From: Streptomyces lateritius
GTDB taxonomy: Bacteria > Actinomycetota > Actinomycetes > Streptomycetales > Streptomycetaceae
Direction: 5' to 3'
Length of the DNA stretch: 64,000 nt
Assembly (NCBI RefSeq): GCF_014649715.1
Contig: NZ_BMTO01000012.1
Span: 170,159 to 234,158 of the forward strand
In this document: positions 7,947-15,621 of the stretch, piece by piece
Layout: every line of letters begins with the position of its first letter
Numbering within the stretch: position 1 is the first letter of the stretch
The notes under the pieces: generated by a model
Seen by the model: only the letters and a program-made list of their open reading frames with translations
Told to the model about the DNA's origin: nothing
Database searches by the model: none
Position numbers and translations under genes: made by a program

Positions 7947-8650
7947 CCGTGCAGTCCGCATTCGGTCTTGTTCCGCCCGGCCCAGCGGCCGGCCCGGGCG
8001 TCCTCGCCCTCCGCGACGCGGCGGGTGCAGGGCGCGCAGCCGACGGAGGCGTAGCCGTCCATGAGCAGCGGGTTGGTGAGGACGCCGTGCTCGGCGACGT
8101 ACGCGTCGACGTCGTCCTGCGTCCAGCGGGCGATGGGGGAGATCTTGACCTTCCGCCGCTTCTCGTCCCAGCCGACGACCGGGGTGTTCGCCCGGGTGGG
8201 GGACTCGTCGCGGCGCAGGCCCGTCGCCCACGCCCGGTAGGCGGTCAGGCCCTCTTCCAGCGGCTTGACCTTGCGCAGCGCGCAGCACAGGTCCGGGTCG
8301 CGGTCGTGCAGTTTCGGCCCGTGCTCGGCGTCCTGCTCCGCGACCGACCGGCGCGGGGTGAGGGTGATGACGTTGACGTCCATCACCGCCTCGACCGCGT
8401 CACGGGTGCCGATGGTCTCGGGGAAGTGGTAGCCGGTGTCGAGGAAGACGACGTCGACGCCGGGCATGGCGCGCGAGGCGAGGTGGGCGACCACCGCGTC
8501 CTCCATCGAGGAGGTGACGCAGAAGGTCTTGCCGAAGGTCTCGGCGGCCCACCGGAGGATCTCCAGCGCGGAGGCGTCCTCCAGGTCGCGGCCGGCCTGC
8601 TCGGCGAGCGCTTTCAGCTCGGTGTCCTCGGTTACCTGAGTCGTCGTCAT
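7943..8650 (-). CDS. cysH: phosphoadenylyl/adenylyl-sulfate reductase, 4Fe-4S APS-reductase type
   Basis: A 235-aa thiol-dependent reductase that turns APS into sulfite and AMP. The four cluster cysteines of bacterial APS reductases are present as C122-C123 (DLCCALRK) and C205-x2-C208 (VGCAPCTRR), and the catalytic cysteine is C231 in the C-terminal KTECGLHG. Presence of the CC/CxxC pairs argues for APS rather than PAPS as substrate. Start ATG 8650 is preceded by GGAGGGGA and shares ATGA with the small upstream zinc-ribbon gene. Confidence 0.95.
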   Translation of the reverse strand: MTTTQVTEDTELKALAEQAGRDLEDASALEILRWAAETFGKTFCVTSSMEDAVVAHLASRAMPGVDVVFLDTGYHFPETIGTRDAVEAVMDVNVITLTPRRSVAEQDAEHGPKLHDRDPDLCCALRKVKPLEEGLTAYRAWATGLRRDESPTRANTPVVGWDEKRRKVKISPIARWTQDDVDAYVAEHGVLTNPLLMDGYASVGCAPCTRRVAEGEDARAGRWAGRNKTECGLHG

Positions 8651-8826
8651 ATCGCGTCCCCTCCATCGGATTCGCTGCGGTTGCCCGGGGCGAGGAGCCC
8701 CAGGAACTTCAGCTGGAAGGCTCGACCGCATGCACGGCATTCCCAGGCGCCGTGACCCTGCTCGTTCGGGCGCAGGTCCTCGTCGCCGCAGTACGGGCAG
8801 AAGAACGGCGCGGCACGTTCGCTCAT
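8647..8826 (-). CDS. small zinc-ribbon protein of the sulfite-reductase operon
   Basis: A 59-aa protein with two CxxC pairs: C10-P-Y-C13 and C30-R-A-C33, separated by 16 residues, the layout of a zinc ribbon or rubredoxin-like knuckle. It is locked between sulfite reductase and cysH by ATGA overlaps at both ends (8823-8826 and 8647-8650), so it is translated with them. Similar small genes occupy this place in other Streptomyces sulfur operons as far as I recall. The function is not known; a metal-binding or electron-transfer accessory role for sulfite or APS reductase is inference. Confidence 0.8.
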   Translation of the reverse strand: MSERAAPFFCPYCGDEDLRPNEQGHGAWECRACGRAFQLKFLGLLAPGNRSESDGGDAI

Positions 8827-10520
8827 GAGAGGGCTTCCTCGGAGGCGCGCGCAGCCCAGGTGGCGAAGCGCTCGCCGTCCTCGCGCTGCTCCTGGAACCG
8901 CGTGAGGACCCGCTCGACGTAGTCCGGCAGCTCGGCCGCGGTGACCTTCAGGCCACGGACCTTGCGGCCGAAGCCCGCCTCCAGGCCGAGCGCGCCGCCC
9001 AGGTGGACCTGGTAGCCCTCGACCCGGTTGCCGTCGTCGTCCAGGACCAGCTGGCCCTTGAGACCGATGTCCGCCACCTGGATACGGGCGCAGGCGTTCG
9101 GGCAGCCGTTGATGTTGATGGTGATCGGCTCGTCGAACTCCGGGATGCGGCGCTCGAGTTCGTCGATCAGCGAGGCGCCGCGCGCCTTCGTCTCGACGAT
9201 CGCCAGCTTGCAGAACTCGATGCCGGTGCAGGCCATCGTGCCGCGCCGGAAGGGCGAGGGGGTGACCCGCAGGTCCAGCGCCTCCAGGGCGGAGACGATG
9301 GACTCGACCTGCGCCTCCTCGATGTCGAGGACGATCATCTTCTGCTCGGCGGTGGTTCGCAGCCGGCCCGAACCGTGCGCCTCGGCGATCTCGGCGATCT
9401 TCGTCAGCGTGGCGCCGTCGACCCGGCCGACGCGCGGCGCGAACCCGACGTAGAACCGGCCGTCCTTCTGCTTGTGCACGCCGACGTGGTCGCGCCACTG
9501 ACCGGCGGGCTGGGCCGGAGCCGGGCCGTCGGTCAGCTTGCGCTTCAGGTACTCGTCCTCCAGGACCTGGCGGAACTTCTCCGGGCCCCAGTCGGCGACG
9601 AGGAACTTCAGCCGGGCGCGGTTGCGCAGCCGGCGGTAGCCGTAGTCGCGGAAGATCGAGATGACGCCCTCGTAGACGTCCGGGACCTCGTCGAGCGAGA
9701 CCCAGGTGCCCAGGCGCACGCCCAGCTTGGGGTTGGTGGAGAGGCCGCCGCCGACCCAGACGTCGAAGCCGGCGCCGTGCTCCGGGTGGTGCACGCCGAC
9801 GAAGGCGATGTCGTTGATCTCGTGCGCCACGTCGAGCAGCGGTGAGCCGGAGACGGCGGACTTGAACTTGCGGGGCAGATTGGAGAAGTCCTTGTTGCCC
9901 ACGATCCGGCGGTAGATCTCGTCGATGGCGGGCGTGCCGTCGATGATCTCGTCCTCGGCGATCCCGGCCACCGGCGAGCCGAGGATGACGCGGGGGGTGT
10001 CGCCGCAGGCCTCGGTCGTGGACAGACCGACCGCTTCCAGCCGGTTCCAGATCTCGGGAACGTCCTCGATGCGGATCCAGTGGTACTGGACGTTCTGCCG
10101 GTCCGTGATGTCGGCGGTCCCGCGCGCGAACTCCTGCGAGATCTCCCCGATGACCCTCAGCTGTTCCGTCGTCAGCCGGCCGCCGTCGATGCGGACCCGG
10201 AGCATGAAGAACTCGTCGTCCAGCTCCTCCGGCTCCAGGACACCCGTCTTGGTGCCGTCCAGGCCCTGCTTGCGCTGGGTGTAGAGGCCCCACCAGCGCA
10301 TGCGACCCCGCAGGTCGTTGGGGTCGATGGAGTCGAATCCGCGCTTCGAGTAGACCGTCTCAATACGTGTCCGCACATTGAGACCGTCGTCGTCCTTCTT
10401 GAACTGCTCATTGCCGTTCAGCGGGGTGAAGTGCCCCACGGCCCACTGACCCTCGCCACGGTGACGGCTCACCTTGCGGCGGGGCGTTGCGGGTGCGGGG
10501 TTTTCCGGGGTGGCGGCCAT
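8823..10520 (-). CDS. ferredoxin-dependent sulfite (nitrite/sulfite) reductase
   Basis: A 565-aa siroheme-4Fe-4S reductase that makes sulfide from sulfite. Two ferredoxin-like half domains alternate with two siroheme-binding repeats. Cluster ligands are C431-x5-C437 (ACTGIEFC) and C473-x3-C477 (NGCPNAC). Y80 and C172 have the same 92-residue spacing as the cross-linked Tyr69-Cys161 pair of M. tuberculosis NirA, which points to the SirA/NirA group. It is the first enzyme gene of the operon, and the chelatase at the operon end would supply its siroheme. ATG 10520 begins MAATPENPAP; an open upstream extension is not conserved in character. A leader peptide gene lies 125 bases upstream. Confidence 0.94.
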   Translation of the reverse strand: MAATPENPAPATPRRKVSRHRGEGQWAVGHFTPLNGNEQFKKDDDGLNVRTRIETVYSKRGFDSIDPNDLRGRMRWWGLYTQRKQGLDGTKTGVLEPEELDDEFFMLRVRIDGGRLTTEQLRVIGEISQEFARGTADITDRQNVQYHWIRIEDVPEIWNRLEAVGLSTTEACGDTPRVILGSPVAGIAEDEIIDGTPAIDEIYRRIVGNKDFSNLPRKFKSAVSGSPLLDVAHEINDIAFVGVHHPEHGAGFDVWVGGGLSTNPKLGVRLGTWVSLDEVPDVYEGVISIFRDYGYRRLRNRARLKFLVADWGPEKFRQVLEDEYLKRKLTDGPAPAQPAGQWRDHVGVHKQKDGRFYVGFAPRVGRVDGATLTKIAEIAEAHGSGRLRTTAEQKMIVLDIEEAQVESIVSALEALDLRVTPSPFRRGTMACTGIEFCKLAIVETKARGASLIDELERRIPEFDEPITININGCPNACARIQVADIGLKGQLVLDDDGNRVEGYQVHLGGALGLEAGFGRKVRGLKVTAAELPDYVERVLTRFQEQREDGERFATWAARASEEALS

Positions 10521-10645
10521 GGCGTTTCGTCCTTCGGGACTGCGGGAGGGCGGCTCTGACCAGCACACTCGTACGCGGGTCAGGAGATGGCGCGACGGTG
10601 CGCAGCAGGGTCGGGCAAAGTGGGATCGCGGCGGTGCTGGCTCTC

Positions 10646-10729
10646 TCAGCGCGCCGGACAGATGGCGCTGGACATGCGGCCGAGGTCGACGTGCCGCCGA
10701 CTCACCAAGGCAATTCCAGTTCCAGACAT
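10646..10729 (-). CDS. cysteine-containing leader peptide of the sulfur operon
   Basis: A 27-codon frame: MSGTGIALV followed by SRRHVDLGRMSSAICPAR. The RRHVDL...SAxC block is the hallmark of the actinobacterial putative leader peptides found upstream of sulfur-metabolism operons. A GTG at codon 9 (VSRRHVDL) is an equally good start and would give a 19-residue peptide. The single cysteine codon near the end suggests sensing of Cys-tRNA or cysteine supply by ribosome stalling; that mechanism is inference. It ends 125 bases before the sulfite-reductase ATG. Confidence 0.8.
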   Translation of the reverse strand: MSGTGIALVSRRHVDLGRMSSAICPAR

Positions 10730-10750
10730 GACGGAAGCGTGTCACGGGAC

Positions 10751-10777
10751 TTTGGACCCAGTCCAGCTTCGTCCAAA
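10751..10777. promoter_or_regulatory. inverted repeat upstream of the sulfur leader peptide
   Basis: TTTGGAC at 10751-10757 and its exact complement GTCCAAA at 10771-10777 are 20 bp apart start to start, two helical turns, and further GGAC/GTCC copies lie within and just beyond (TGGAC at 10781). The element sits 22-48 bp upstream of the leader-peptide ATG, where a promoter would be expected. It is a candidate operator for the sulfur operon regulator; I cannot name the factor. Confidence 0.4.
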
Positions 10778-10871
10778 ATGTGGACACAGCCGTCCCGCAT
10801 CGCGAGACGGTGTGTCGTGCGTCACTTCAAAAGGGTGATTCCGGGGGGAGATTCAGACGCCCCGGAAGGTG

Positions 10872-11438
10872 TCAGTGGGCGCCGGGCCAGGGGCCCGGGG
10901 TCTCGGACTCCTCGACCTCTTCCACCTTGGTGTCGAAGAGCCTGAAGCCACGGCGAAGATAGTTGTCCATCGCGTGCGGTCCGTCCAGCGAGCAGGTGTG
11001 CAGCCACACGCGCCGCGTCGGCTCGCGGTCCGGCCAGCGCTCGGCCAGGTCCCAGGCGCGCTGCACACCGTACGACAGCAGATGCCCGCCGATCCGGCGC
11101 CCCCGGAAGGCCGGGATCAGGCCGAAGTAGATGATCTCCACAACCCCGTCGTCCTGCGGGTCCAGCTCCACGTACCCGGCCGGCGTCCCCTTCTCGTAGG
11201 CCACCCAGATCTCGGCCCCCGGCTTCTCGACGATCTCCTGCCACTCCTTGTACGTCAGCGACAGCCGGTCGTTCCAGCGGATGTCGCCGCCGACCGCCGT
11301 ATAGAGGAAGCGGCTGAACTCGGGGGAGGGCACCTCGGCGCGCACGATCGTGACGTCGTCGCCCTCCGGCGGGGTGGCGGGGCGCAGGTCGGACGGCGAG
11401 GTCTGTTCCAGGGACCAGGTGGTCAGGGAGATGCTCAT
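10872..11438 (-). CDS. GNAT family N-acetyltransferase
   Basis: A 188-aa acetyltransferase. The acetyl-CoA signature is visible in IIYFGLIPAFRGRRIGGHLL (motif A: V/I-x-x-x-x-R-G-x-G-like, here RGRRIGG), preceded by a beta strand with AGYVELDPQDDG, and followed by the LDGPHAMDNYLRRGFRLF block in which the N-YxxxGF element contacts CoA. The acceptor substrate is unknown. The C-terminal 15 residues are acidic/proline-rich (VEEVEESETPGPWPG). It stands alone between the sulfur leader and a tandem-repeat spacer. ATG 11438 gives a full-length domain. Confidence 0.85.
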   Translation of the reverse strand: MSISLTTWSLEQTSPSDLRPATPPEGDDVTIVRAEVPSPEFSRFLYTAVGGDIRWNDRLSLTYKEWQEIVEKPGAEIWVAYEKGTPAGYVELDPQDDGVVEIIYFGLIPAFRGRRIGGHLLSYGVQRAWDLAERWPDREPTRRVWLHTCSLDGPHAMDNYLRRGFRLFDTKVEEVEESETPGPWPGAH

Positions 11439-11471
11439 ACGTCCATCGCATCATGCGGAGCGTCCGATTCC

Positions 11472-11546
11472 CACAGCGGGCTCCGCGCCCCACAGCGGGC
11501 TCCGCGCCCCACAGCGGGCTCCGCGCCCCATGGAGGCTCCGCGCCC
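11472..11546. repeat. 19-bp tandem repeat, three exact copies plus one degenerate
   Basis: The unit CACAGCGGGCTCCGCGCCC occurs exactly at 11472-11490, 11491-11509 and 11510-11528, then a diverged 18-base copy runs to 11546. It lies between the GNAT start and the LacI stop codon. Copy number is likely to vary between strains. No coding or regulatory role is evident. Confidence 0.85.
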
Positions 11547-11550
11547 TCCC

Positions 11551-12591
11551 TCAGTGCGAGGCCGAGGGTGGCGGCGGTGGCAGTTCCCCCGACCCGCGCC
11601 GGACGAGGGTCACCGGGACCGTGCGGGTCACCGCGCGGGAGCGGTCGCCGCCCAGGCGGGCGAGGACCAGCTCCGCCGCGGCCCGGCCGATGGCGGCCGG
11701 GTCCTGGGCGACCACCGTCAGGCCCGGCTCGAGGACCGCCGCCAGCGGCAGGTCGTCGAAGCCGACCAGGGCGACGTCCCGCCGCCCCGCCTCCGCCAGT
11801 GCCGGCACCACCCCGAGCGAGGCGAAGTTGTTCGCCGCGAACACGGCGGTCGGCGGATCCGCGAGCGCCAGGAGGCGTCGTACGGCCACCCCCGCCGCGT
11901 ACGGATCGTGAGCGGTGACCACCAGCGCCGGGTCGTGCCCGATCCCCGCCGCCTCCAGCGCCGACCGGTAGCCGCGCTGCCGCGTCTTGCGCGTGTAGAG
12001 GGTGGCCGGCCGGTCCCCGACGAAGGCGATGCGCCGGTGCCCGTGCGCGATCAGATGGGCCACTCCCACCCGCGCACCCTCCTCGTTGGCGCTGACCACC
12101 GCGTCCGCCGCGAGCCCCGCCCCCGGCCGGTCCACGAACACCACCGGAAGGCCGCTCTCCCGCTCCCGGCGCAGGAAGCGGTGGTCGCTGCCGGCCGCCG
12201 GGACGACGAGCAGCCCGCTGATCCGGCGGGCGAGAAAGGTCGTGATGAGCGCGTGCTCCAGCGGCTCGCGCTCGCCCGACGACCCCATCAGAAGGGTCAG
12301 CCCCCGGTCCCGTACGGCGTCCTCGACGCCACCCGCGACCGTGCCGAAGAAGGGGTTGCCCATGTCCGGCACGACCAGGCCCACCGTCGAGTCCCGCGCG
12401 CCGACCCGCATGTTGCGGGCCATGAGATTGGGGCGGAATCCCAGCTCCTCGACGACCGCGAGCACCTTCGCCCGGGTCGCCTCGGACACCGGCCCGTCCT
12501 CGTTGAGCACCCGTGACACGGTCTTCGGGGTCACACCGACCCGCGCCGCCACATCGGCCAGGGTCGGCCGTCGGGTGCTCCCCATGGTCAC
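11551..12591 (-). CDS. LacI-family transcriptional repressor of the fructan/fructose locus
   Basis: A 346-aa repressor. The N-terminal helix-turn-helix TLADVAARVGVTPKTVSRVLN (shown in part: ADVAARVGVTPKTVSRVLN) and hinge FRPNLMARNMR are canonical, followed by a periplasmic-binding-protein-like sensor domain (VGLVVPDMGNPFF, then VFAANNFASLGV). GTG 12591 is preferred over ATG 12585 because GGAGA lies 5 bases before it. It is the last gene after the sugar ABC genes (18-base gap), and the palindromes at 15517-15540 are the obvious binding sites. Effector is inferred to be fructose or a phosphorylated derivative from the GH32 and PfkB genes nearby. Its C-terminus is a proline run. Confidence 0.9.
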   Translation of the reverse strand: MTMGSTRRPTLADVAARVGVTPKTVSRVLNEDGPVSEATRAKVLAVVEELGFRPNLMARNMRVGARDSTVGLVVPDMGNPFFGTVAGGVEDAVRDRGLTLLMGSSGEREPLEHALITTFLARRISGLLVVPAAGSDHRFLRRERESGLPVVFVDRPGAGLAADAVVSANEEGARVGVAHLIAHGHRRIAFVGDRPATLYTRKTRQRGYRSALEAAGIGHDPALVVTAHDPYAAGVAVRRLLALADPPTAVFAANNFASLGVVPALAEAGRRDVALVGFDDLPLAAVLEPGLTVVAQDPAAIGRAAAELVLARLGGDRSRAVTRTVPVTLVRRGSGELPPPPPSASH

Positions 12592-12609
12592 CGCATCTCC
12601 GTCGTCGAT

Positions 12610-13404
12610 TCAGCGTTGCTCGGCTCCGACGGTACCGCCGTTCTCGGGCGCCACGGTCAGGGCCCCGGTCATGATCGCCACCACGTCCGACATGGAGTGG
12701 TCCGAGGGCCGGATCTGCGCCACCCGGCGGCCGAGCCGCTGGACGTGGATCCGGTCCGCGATCTCGAAGACGTGCGGCATGTTGTGGCTGATCAGCACCA
12801 CCGGCAGCCCCCGGTCCCGGACCCGCCGGATCATGTCCAGGACCTGACCGGACTCCTTCACCCCCAGCGCGGCCGTGGGCTCGTCCATCACCACCACGTG
12901 CCGGGCCCACGCGACCGCCCGTGCCACCGCGACGCCCTGCCGCTGACCACCGGAGAGCGTCTCGACGGCCTGGGTGAGGGAGCGCAGCCCGATCTTCAGG
13001 TCCGCCATGTGGGCGGCGGACTCCTCGCGCATCCTCTTGTTGTCGAGCATCCGCAGCACCGAGCCGAGCGGACCGCGGCGGCGGATCTCGCGACCGAGGA
13101 ACATGTTGCTCGCGATGTCGAGTGAGGCGGCGACGGCCAGGTCCTGGTAGACGGTCTCGATGCCGTGCCGGCGCGCGTCGGCCGGATCGCGGAACCGGAC
13201 GGGCGCGCCGTCGAGCTCGAGGGTGCCCTCGTCGGGCTGGAGCGCCCCGGTGAGGGCCTTGATCAGACTGGACTTGCCGGCGCCGTTGTCGCCGATGACG
13301 GCGAGCACCTCGCCGGGCATCAGATCGAAGTCGGCGCCGTCGAGCGCGGTGACCTGGCCGTACCGCTTCACCAGGCCACGGGCCTTCAGAACAGGAGTGC
13401 TCAT
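12610..13404 (-). CDS. sugar ABC transporter ATP-binding protein, single-domain FrcA type
   Basis: A 264-aa ATPase with one nucleotide-binding domain, unlike the tandem RbsA-type proteins of many sugar importers. Walker A is GDNGAGKSS near residue 36, the signature is LSGGQRQG and Walker B is VVMDEPTAALGVKES. The GDNGAGKS form and the VYQDLAVAASLDIASNMFLGRE block match fructose/ribose-type importers. ATG 13404 shares ATGA with the permease stop, so the two are coupled. Together with the permease and lipoprotein it makes an FrcBCA-like importer. Confidence 0.9.
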   Translation of the reverse strand: MSTPVLKARGLVKRYGQVTALDGADFDLMPGEVLAVIGDNGAGKSSLIKALTGALQPDEGTLELDGAPVRFRDPADARRHGIETVYQDLAVAASLDIASNMFLGREIRRRGPLGSVLRMLDNKRMREESAAHMADLKIGLRSLTQAVETLSGGQRQGVAVARAVAWARHVVVMDEPTAALGVKESGQVLDMIRRVRDRGLPVVLISHNMPHVFEIADRIHVQRLGRRVAQIRPSDHSMSDVVAIMTGALTVAPENGGTVGAEQR

Positions 13405-14414
13405 CGACGGACCTTCCTGCGGGAGAACTGGTCGACGGTCACGGCGAGGATCACCAGGCCGCCGGTGATGAGGGTCTGGTAGATCGAGCCGACGCCCATC
13501 AGCTGCAGCCCGTTGCGGAACACGCCGACGATCAGCGCGCCGACGAGCGTGCCGAGGACCGCGCCGCGGCCGCCGAACAGGCTCGTCCCGCCGAGCACCA
13601 CGGCGGTGATCGCGTCCAGGTTGTCGGTCTGGCCCGCCTTCGGGTCGCCGACGCCGGTGCGGGAGACCAGCAGCAGTGCGGCGATGCCGTAGATCACCCC
13701 GGCGAGGGTGTAGATGCCGAGCTGGAGCCGGGTCGTGCGGATGCCGGTCAGCCGGGCGACCTCGGGGCTGTTGCCGAGCGCGTAGGTGTGCTTGCCCCAG
13801 GCCGTGCGGCCGAGGAGGTAGGCGAAGCAGAGGAAGAGCACGATGGTGAGGACCGAGCCGTACGTGATGTCGGTGCGGCCCAGCGGGAACGTCTCGCCCA
13901 ACCCGGTCAGCAGACCCGGGAGTTCGGTGACGGTCTGCTCCTCGGAGTAGATGTGGGTGAGGGCGAAGGCGATGTTGAGCATGCCGAGCGTCACGATGAA
14001 CGGCGGCAGCCTGACGAAGGTGACCAGGGCGCCGTTGGCGAGCCCGAACAGGGCGCAGACCCCGATGCCGGCCGCGATCGCGACGAGTGGAGGGAGGGTG
14101 CCCTCGGCGGCGAGCTTGGCCATCACGATCGTGCCGAAGGCCATCACGGCGCCACAGGACAGGTCGATGCCGGCCGTGAGGATGATCAGGGTCTGGCCGA
14201 GGGCGAGGGTGCCGACGACCATCACCTGCTGGACCACGAGGGAGAGGTTGCCGCCGGAGAGGAACTGCTCGCTCTGGAACGAGAAGAAGAGGCAGGCGGC
14301 GAGCAGGGCGACGAGCGGGCCCGCGGTGGGATGGGTGACGAGGCCGCGTGCGGCGCCGGAGCGACGCGGGGCGGCCGGAGGCGCGGCGGTCGGAGGTGCG
14401 GCGGTCGTGGTCAA
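13401..14414 (-). CDS. sugar ABC transporter permease, FrcC/RbsC type
   Basis: A 337-aa polytopic permease of the ribose/fructose family. Features include LALGQTLIILTAGIDLSCGAVMAFG, whose GIDLS core is a family hallmark, and LTGIRTTRLQLGIYTLAGVIYG-like segments before GKAGQTDNLDAITAVVLGG-type sequence (here GDPKAGQTDNLDAITAVVLG in part). The start is a TTG at 14414: AAGGAG lies 5 bases before it, and no ATG or GTG is better placed. An alanine/proline-rich N-terminal tail of about 25 residues precedes the first membrane segment. It lies 55 bases after the binding protein. Confidence 0.9.
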   Translation of the reverse strand: MTTTAAPPTAAPPAAPRRSGAARGLVTHPTAGPLVALLAACLFFSFQSEQFLSGGNLSLVVQQVMVVGTLALGQTLIILTAGIDLSCGAVMAFGTIVMAKLAAEGTLPPLVAIAAGIGVCALFGLANGALVTFVRLPPFIVTLGMLNIAFALTHIYSEEQTVTELPGLLTGLGETFPLGRTDITYGSVLTIVLFLCFAYLLGRTAWGKHTYALGNSPEVARLTGIRTTRLQLGIYTLAGVIYGIAALLLVSRTGVGDPKAGQTDNLDAITAVVLGGTSLFGGRGAVLGTLVGALIVGVFRNGLQLMGVGSIYQTLITGGLVILAVTVDQFSRRKVRR

Positions 14415-14469
14415 CGATGCTCCTTGAGGAGAGGGGAGTGGTGGGTGAGGTCGGCGGGCCGCGCGCGGA

Positions 14470-15483
14470 TCAGCCCCAGCAGTTCTCCAGGCCGTACGCC
14501 GTGTCCTTCGCGCTCACCCCGGAGGCGGCCTTGTCCGTGATCAGGTTCACGCCTGTGTCGACGTAGCCGGACGCCTTCGTGCCGTCCTCGGCGTACGCCA
14601 CGACCGCCTCGACGCCCTTGGCGGCCATGAGGAGTGGGTACTGCTGCGAAGTGGCCGCGATCTTTCCCGACTTGACCGCCTCCGTGCCGGTGCAGCCGCC
14701 GTCGACCGAGACGATCAGGACGTCCTTCTCCCGGCCCTTCGCCTTGAGCGCGGTGTAAGCGCCCAGCGCCGCCGGCTCGTTGATGGTGTAGACGAGATTG
14801 ATGTCCGGGGCCTTCTGCAGGCAGTTCTCCATGGCCGTCTGCCCCTTGGCCTGGTCGCCCCCGGTGTCCTGGGAGCAGGCCACGGCCGGGTCGCCGTCCT
14901 TGATGCCGTACCCCTTCAGGAAGCCGTCGTGGCGCAGCTGCCCGACGGCGACGCCGGGTGCGAGGTCGAGCGTGGCGATCTTCGCCGGCCTGCCCGCCAT
15001 CGCGGCCTTGGCGTACCGGCCGATCAGTTCACCGGCCTTGAGGTTGTCGGTGGCGAAGAGGGCGTCGGCGGCGTCCTGGGGATCGGTCGGGCTGTCCAGG
15101 GCGATCACCAGGACGCCCTTCTTCCGGGCCTGCTGGATCGCGGGGACGATCGCCTTGGAGTCGTTGGGCGTGATCAGGATGCCCTTGACCCCGGCCGCCA
15201 CCATGTTCTCGATCGCGGTGACCTGGCCTTCGTTGTCGCCGTCGAACTTGCCCGCCGCCGTGGAGAGTTCGGCGCCGGACTTCTTCGCAGACGCCTCGGC
15301 CCCCTCCTTCATCTTCACGAAGAACGGGTTGGTGTCCGTCTTGGTGATCAGACCGACCTTCACCGGGCCGCTGCCGACGGAGCCGGCGGAACCCTTCGCC
15401 CCCTCGCCGCAGGCGGTGAGCAGCAGGGCCGCCGAGGCGAGGCTCGCGGCGAGGGGGAGTGCGGTGCGGAAAGTGCGCTTCAT
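14470..15483 (-). CDS. sugar ABC transporter substrate-binding lipoprotein, fructose/ribose type
   Basis: A 337-aa periplasmic-binding-type lipoprotein. The signal sequence ends LASAALLLTACGEG, with the lipobox LTAC setting the acylated cysteine near residue 25. The mature part begins VKVGLITKTDTNPFFVKMKEG, typical of the RbsB/FrcB group, and has GVKGILITPNDSKAIVPA and VSVDGGCTGTEAVKSGKIAA ligand-site blocks. A cysteine pair (VACSQDTGG and AMENCLQKAP) may form a disulfide. It is the first gene of the importer operon, transcribed away from the GH32 gene across the LacI operator. Fructose is the likely ligand by context. Confidence 0.92.
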   Translation of the reverse strand: MKRTFRTALPLAASLASAALLLTACGEGAKGSAGSVGSGPVKVGLITKTDTNPFFVKMKEGAEASAKKSGAELSTAAGKFDGDNEGQVTAIENMVAAGVKGILITPNDSKAIVPAIQQARKKGVLVIALDSPTDPQDAADALFATDNLKAGELIGRYAKAAMAGRPAKIATLDLAPGVAVGQLRHDGFLKGYGIKDGDPAVACSQDTGGDQAKGQTAMENCLQKAPDINLVYTINEPAALGAYTALKAKGREKDVLIVSVDGGCTGTEAVKSGKIAATSQQYPLLMAAKGVEAVVAYAEDGTKASGYVDTGVNLITDKAASGVSAKDTAYGLENCWG

Positions 15484-15516
15484 GGCGCGGCTCCTCGAGG
15501 ACGCAGGACTGTCATC

Positions 15517-15540
15517 GTTGACTTATGTCAACGTTGACAT
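15517..15540. promoter_or_regulatory. LacI-type operator, three alternating half-sites
   Basis: A perfect 16-bp palindrome ATGTCAACGTTGACAT (15525-15540) has the central CpG of LacI-family operators. An extra half-site GTTGAC at 15517-15522 makes a second, overlapping inverted repeat with GTCAAC (GTTGAC, 4-bp spacer, GTCAAC). The element lies between the divergent binding-protein and GH32 genes and can control both. Confidence 0.8.
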
Positions 15541-15621
15541 CGACTGGCCAGGATGATGGACTCCGCCGCGAGCAACGTCAATGCCCCTTACCCGTCACAA
15601 GTCGGCAACGGAGGCTTCCGG

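Noticed and set aside
11472..11546. CRISPR-like array
   Set aside because: Repeats are directly adjacent with no spacers and no cas genes; a simple tandem repeat.
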